From assembly GCA_031268125.1 (NCBI GenBank), contig JAIRXT010000004.1, positions 1 to 7,698 of the forward strand: a stretch of DNA of 7,698 nucleotides, in the 5' to 3' direction. Origin of the DNA: Treponema sp. GTDB taxonomy: Bacteria; Spirochaetota; Spirochaetia; Treponematales; Breznakiellaceae. The notes under the pieces were generated by a model that saw only the letters and a program-made list of their open reading frames with translations, was not told where the DNA came from and made no database searches. How positions within the stretch are numbered: position 1 is the stretch's first letter; each line of letters begins with the position of its first letter. This document shows, piece by piece, positions 4,798-7,698 of this stretch. The translations under genes were made by a program, and so were the position numbers.

Positions 4798-6250
4798 GGA
4801 CCGCCACAATCGGATCGATGCGGACGGCGGATTCTGCCGGAAAAACCGAAGCTGCAAGGCCCAGGAACAGGGCAATCCCAAAGGACGCGGCGGCCACCGC
4901 CGGTATAAAATGCAGATTAAGAACAGAACCACCAAAAAGGGAGGCAATAATACTGTTGGGAATGACGATCGCCGCCCTGTTCACCGCCTGGATACACCAG
5001 AATCCCCCCAGGACCCCCGCGATCCCCGCAGCAAAGGAAAGCGCCAGGTTTTCCCCCAGCACCAGGACCCGGATATACCCGTCCCCCGCTCCAATAGCCC
5101 TTAGCGTTCCAAGCTCCGGCGTCCGCTTAAAGACCGATATTAACAGGATGTTCACCGCGGCGATAATCCCCGCAATGCTCATAAGCACAATCCCGCCGTT
5201 AAAAAAGAACTGGACCAGGAATAAAAGGATGGCGGAATTCCCCGCGGCAATACGCCAATCCACCGCAACGGCGCCTATGGGGTTTATCTTTTTATTCAAC
5301 GAAGCAATAACCTTCCCTGCGGATACCCCCCGATCAAGGCGGAGGATAATAAAATTCCAGCCCCCGCCCGTCAGGGGCTCCTCTTCTTCGTCAGTAAAAC
5401 TACCCAGATAGGCGGCAATAGATTCGGGGCTCATGCCCTCATCTCCTTCCGGTGAAGTTCCTTCCCCAAAGCCCGTATCTCCAAAAGAGGATTCCCCAAA
5501 AAGATCGTCCACGGCAAAATCCAAAAGGCCCAGCGCATCCTCCCCTGCCTGAACCTCGGGAGAGGCAACCTGAATACTGGCAAGGACCCGCGCCGTCTGG
5601 GAATCCGTAATAACAATCTCGTCCATCAGGGGCCCGGGATTGCTGTAACGGTAAATTCCTACCAGGGGCAGCTCCCGAATTTTAAAGCCCATAGTCCCGG
5701 CGGCGGTCAGGAGCAGGGGGCTTCCCATTTCCGGGTATGTCCCGGAATGATTAGCAATTTGCTGTGCCCGCCACGCAGTAATCATGATGCCGTATTCACC
5801 GGGTTTAAGAAAGCGGCCCTGCTCCAGTATAAGAGCAGAAAACATATCAAAGTAACTATCAGGGTCCACACCGCAGACAAGGGCGGCGGAACGGAAGCCC
5901 TGAATATCAAGAAAAGCCTTGGTAGATACCTGGCTTGTTGCTCCGCTCACCCCCGGCTCCTTCAGGGCAATATCCCGAATCAATTCAAAGGCGGGGAATT
6001 CGGGGATGGTAAAAAATTCATCAATTATGGGGGTATTGGCGCCAAAAAGATTCATCGTTACCGGGGAAATCCGCTCCAGAACCACATCGCCGGTAAGGCT
6101 GTTGACGTAAACATCCCGCAGGGCCCGGTCTGATCCGCCGATTATCGAGTTGCCGATAAAAAAAAGAAAGGTGATGGAAGCTATAAGAAAGATGATGAGG
6201 AGGGAATTTTTTTTACTTCGTACGATATTCTTCGCAATAAGGGAAAAAAT
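4787..6250 (-). CDS. ABC transporter permease, FtsX/MacB (LolC/LolE-like), first permease; probable ATT start
   Basis: The nearest standard start, GTG 6085, gives 432 residues and cuts off the first membrane helix. The same frame stays open upstream to a TAG at 6262-6260 and encodes FSLIAKNIVRSKKNSLLII and then more hydrophobic residues. That is a textbook basic N-terminus plus helix 1, matching the layout of the second permease. No ATG, GTG or TTG lies in this stretch; ATT 6250-6248 has a well-placed Shine-Dalgarno, giving 487 residues. Numbered from there: helix 1 about 17-37, periplasmic domain about 40-335, helices near 340-371, 392-420 and 447-470, and a coupling segment with ELGTLRAIGAG near 379-389. 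An acidic Gly/Ser/Glu-rich insert (about 237-291) interrupts the periplasmic domain. The C-terminus ending in DPIVAVRQG is typical. Its partners are the ATPase before it and the permease after it. The start is the uncertain part; the family is not. Confidence 0.85.
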   Translation of the reverse strand: MFSLIAKNIVRSKKNSLLIIFLIASITFLFFIGNSIIGGSDRALRDVYVNSLTGDVVLERISPVTMNLFGANTPIIDEFFTIPEFPAFELIRDIALKEPGVSGATSQVSTKAFLDIQGFRSAALVCGVDPDSYFDMFSALILEQGRFLKPGEYGIMITAWRAQQIANHSGTYPEMGSPLLLTAAGTMGFKIRELPLVGIYRYSNPGPLMDEIVITDSQTARVLASIQVASPEVQAGEDALGLLDFAVDDLFGESSFGDTGFGEGTSPEGDEGMSPESIAAYLGSFTDEEEEPLTGGGWNFIILRLDRGVSAGKVIASLNKKINPIGAVAVDWRIAAGNSAILLFLVQFFFNGGIVLMSIAGIIAAVNILLISVFKRTPELGTLRAIGAGDGYIRVLVLGENLALSFAAGIAGVLGGFWCIQAVNRAAIVIPNSIIASLFGGSVLNLHFIPAVAAASFGIALFLGLAASVFPAESAVRIDPIVAVRQG

Positions 6251-6261
6251 ATCAACCCCCT
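6248..6261 (-). promoter_or_regulatory. Ribosome binding site and probable non-standard ATT start of the first permease
   Basis: The minus strand reads TAGGGGGTTGATATT. TAG ends the ATPase gene, and GGGGG (6260-6256) can pair along the anti-Shine-Dalgarno CCUCC with one G-U pair. The surrounding bases resemble the full complement TAAGGAGGTGAT. ATT lies 5 bases after the G-run, an ideal distance. The only TTG (6255-6253) abuts the G-run and is in another frame. Confidence 0.5.
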
Positions 6262-6943
6262 ACCGGCGCTGTTCTTTTTCGATAAGGCCGTCGCGCAGAA
6301 AAACTACATGATTCGCCAGTTTCCAAATATCAGGATCGTGGGTAGAAAAAATAAAAGTGGTCTCTTCTTCCCGGTTGATTGTCTGCATCAATTCCAGAAC
6401 CCGCTCCCCGTTGGCGGAATCCAAATTGGCCGTAGGTTCATCGGCAATAACAATCCGGGGCCGGGTAACCAGCGCACGGGCAATGGCAACACGCTGCTGC
6501 TGGCCCCCGGACAGTTCCGCGGGTTTGTGGCTGCGTCTGTCCGCAAGGCCCACCTCCTCCAGAAGGTACTCCACCCGCTCCCTGTTTTCCTTCCGCCCGC
6601 CCCGCTTCCTGCCGATGGTCAGGGGAAGCTCCACGTTTTCAAAGACCGTAAGAACCGGAAGCAGATTAAAGGACTGGAACACAAAACCGATATACTCCCG
6701 GCGCATACGGGCCAGTTCCCGCCGGTTCAGCGATGCCGCTTCCCGGCCGTTAATCAGTACCGTGCCGGCGGTCGGGGTATCAATAAGACCGATGATGTTC
6801 ATCATCGTGGTCTTCCCCGATCCCGAAGGCCCCGCCACGGAAACAAAATCACCGGCCCCAATATCAAGGTTTACATCCTTAAGGGCCTCCACGGTAATTT
6901 TCCCCATAGGGTAGGTCTTTCGTAAATTCCGCAGCGCTACCAC
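6260..6943 (-). CDS. ABC transporter ATP-binding protein, LolD/MacB family
   Basis: A 227-residue cytoplasmic ATPase with every expected motif. Walker A GPSGSGKT is at 38-45, the Q-loop Gln90 is in VFQSFNLLP, the signature LSGGQ is at 144-148, Walker B IVIADE is at 164-169 with catalytic Glu169, the D-loop NLDS is at 173-176 and the switch His202 is in STHD. Family features are TVEALKDVNLDI at the start and SFNLLPVLTVFENVELPL after the Q-loop, typical of LolD, MacB and FtsE relatives. Length is normal for a stand-alone LolD-type subunit. It would power the two downstream FtsX-type permeases. The GTG start lies 5 bases after the previous stop, with AAGG just upstream. Its stop, TAG, lies in the same frame as the following permease, so readthrough would give a MacB-like ATPase-permease fusion. 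Without comparison I cannot separate LolD from other MacB-type ATPases, so no symbol is assigned. Confidence 0.92.
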   Translation of the reverse strand: MVALRNLRKTYPMGKITVEALKDVNLDIGAGDFVSVAGPSGSGKTTMMNIIGLIDTPTAGTVLINGREAASLNRRELARMRREYIGFVFQSFNLLPVLTVFENVELPLTIGRKRGGRKENRERVEYLLEEVGLADRRSHKPAELSGGQQQRVAIARALVTRPRIVIADEPTANLDSANGERVLELMQTINREEETTFIFSTHDPDIWKLANHVVFLRDGLIEKEQRR

Positions 6944-6948
6944 CAGCC

Positions 6949-7698
6949 TTACTTCCCCTTCCCCAGGGCCTCGTCAATCTTGGCCTTTGCTTCAGCATCG
7001 GCGCCGATATTCTTAATAGCGTTCAAAACAAAAGCAAGGAACACCGCAAAAAACAAAAAGGCAAAAAAGATCACCACAACCACTATTCCTGCTGATCCGC
7101 TTTGCCCGGAAGTCCGCACGGGATTTAATTTCTGCGCAGGGTCAAAAATCTCCAAGACCGTGTTAGCCTTGATAACCACATCCTTACCTGCCAAATAATC
7201 CCTGGCCCACTGGTACTGGATATAGTCTTCCGAAGAATACTCTTTTTCCAGATTCTGCAAAAACTCGATATAGGCAATTATGTCCAGCGCGTATTGTTTG
7301 TAATACGAAGATGCCATGGATTCAAGCTTCTCCGGCATCACAAGAAACAGTTTTTCTATTTCTTCTTTGCTCCAAACCCCGCGCTTTAATACAATTTTCG
7401 TCTCTGCACTATTCTGGCTGAATTCAAAATAATCCGGCAGCTTTTCATTAGTTATTCCTGCGTCTTTAAAAGAACTTTCAACAAATTCCTTTTGATAAAA
7501 CCATCCGGAAAATATTGCGCCCTTACCAATCCGGGGATTAATAGTCATGGTAATACTGCCTTCGTATTCTATTTTTTCGCCCGCTTTCCGGATCGCATAA
7601 TAGCCCACGGAAATGACAATACCAAGAACCGCAAACACAATGACCAGCTTACGGTATTTTAGCAGCACAACAAAAAGATCGATAAGGCTAATCTCATC
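6949..7698 (-). CDS. Wzz/chain-length-determinant-like inner-membrane protein (partial, N-terminus outside window)
   Basis: The frame stays open to the window edge, giving at least 249 residues. The ten codons before the internal GTG 7668 encode DEISLIDLFV, the usual start of Wzz-type proteins (an acidic residue, then IDL before helix 1). So the true start lies beyond 7698, and GTG 7668 is not it. Helix 1 is LVIVFAVLGIVISVGYYAI. A periplasmic domain of about 165 residues follows, partly helical (the stretch around KLESMASSYYKQYALDIIAYIEFL). A proline-containing segment (DPAQKLNPVR) then leads to helix 2 (GIVVVVIFFAFLFFAVFLAFVL) and a short charged tail. This two-helix layout with prolines before helix 2 is characteristic of polysaccharide co-polymerases, which set glycan chain length. 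No tyrosine-kinase domain is present. It lies 5 bases before the ATPase gene, so it should be co-transcribed. Function in this operon is inferred only loosely. Confidence 0.7.
   Translation of the reverse strand, partial: DEISLIDLFVVLLKYRKLVIVFAVLGIVISVGYYAIRKAGEKIEYEGSITMTINPRIGKGAIFSGWFYQKEFVESSFKDAGITNEKLPDYFEFSQNSAETKIVLKRGVWSKEEIEKLFLVMPEKLESMASSYYKQYALDIIAYIEFLQNLEKEYSSEDYIQYQWARDYLAGKDVVIKANTVLEIFDPAQKLNPVRTSGQSGSAGIVVVVIFFAFLFFAVFLAFVLNAIKNIGADAEAKAKIDEALGKGK

Noticed and set aside
4787..6085. GTG 6085 as the true start of the first permease
   Set aside because: It removes the conserved basic N-terminus and first membrane helix and has no convincing ribosome binding site.
6308..6925. 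Two plus-strand open frames of about 185-205 residues opposite the ATPase gene
   Set aside because: The minus strand carries every ABC ATPase motif in order; these are antisense shadows.
6949..7668. GTG 7668 as the start of the Wzz-like gene
   Set aside because: The frame stays open to the window edge and the ten codons upstream match a Wzz-type N-terminus, so the gene is partial.

Overview
The window looks like a spirochaete chromosome, most probably a Treponema of the termite-gut type. This is an inference from two things: the style of the PD-(D/E)XK 'Rpn-like' protein and the LolCDE-like envelope operon, both of which I associate with treponemes. No rRNA or other phylogenetic marker is present. 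The DNA is moderately GC-rich and the genes are tightly packed.

Left part (1-548) carries no credible gene. It is a nest of inverted repeats: two long imperfect palindromes of about 160 bp (1-167 and about 287-443) with related arms and the same GGGGCCCC centre. Between them is an unrelated hairpin with 18-bp perfect arms (186-264). Next comes a short leader whose ribosome binding site lies inside a possible hairpin. On the plus strand, 549-1394 encodes a putative PD-(D/E)XK nuclease of the kind found in recombination-promoting nuclease/putative transposase families. A roughly 26-base sequence just before its start codon recurs in diverged form at its 3' end. Base skew flips abruptly near 900, at the boundary between the catalytic domain and the C-terminal half.

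Right part (1357-7698) is one minus-strand operon, transcribed leftwards from beyond the window. In order it encodes a Wzz/chain-length-determinant-like inner-membrane protein (partial), an ABC ATPase, two FtsX/MacB-type permeases, a secreted LolA-like protein (outer-membrane lipoprotein-sorting type), and an outer-membrane beta-barrel. Gaps are 5, 9, 18, -1 and -4 bases, so the genes are very likely co-transcribed and partly translationally coupled. Together they read as an envelope-crossing route. The ATPase and permeases would extract a lipidated or hydrophobic substrate from the inner membrane, the LolA-like protein would carry it across the periplasm, and the barrel would receive or export it. 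The substrate is unknown, and the role of the Wzz-like protein is open.

The most concrete anomaly is at 6248-6262. The first permease has no ATG, GTG or TTG that would include its obvious first transmembrane helix, and its frame is the same as the ATPase frame, separated only by a TAG. A rare ATT start behind a good Shine-Dalgarno sequence fits best. A one-base homopolymer indel or stop-codon readthrough are the alternatives. The nuclease gene and the operon end convergently with a 38-bp overlap, leaving no room for a conventional terminator.
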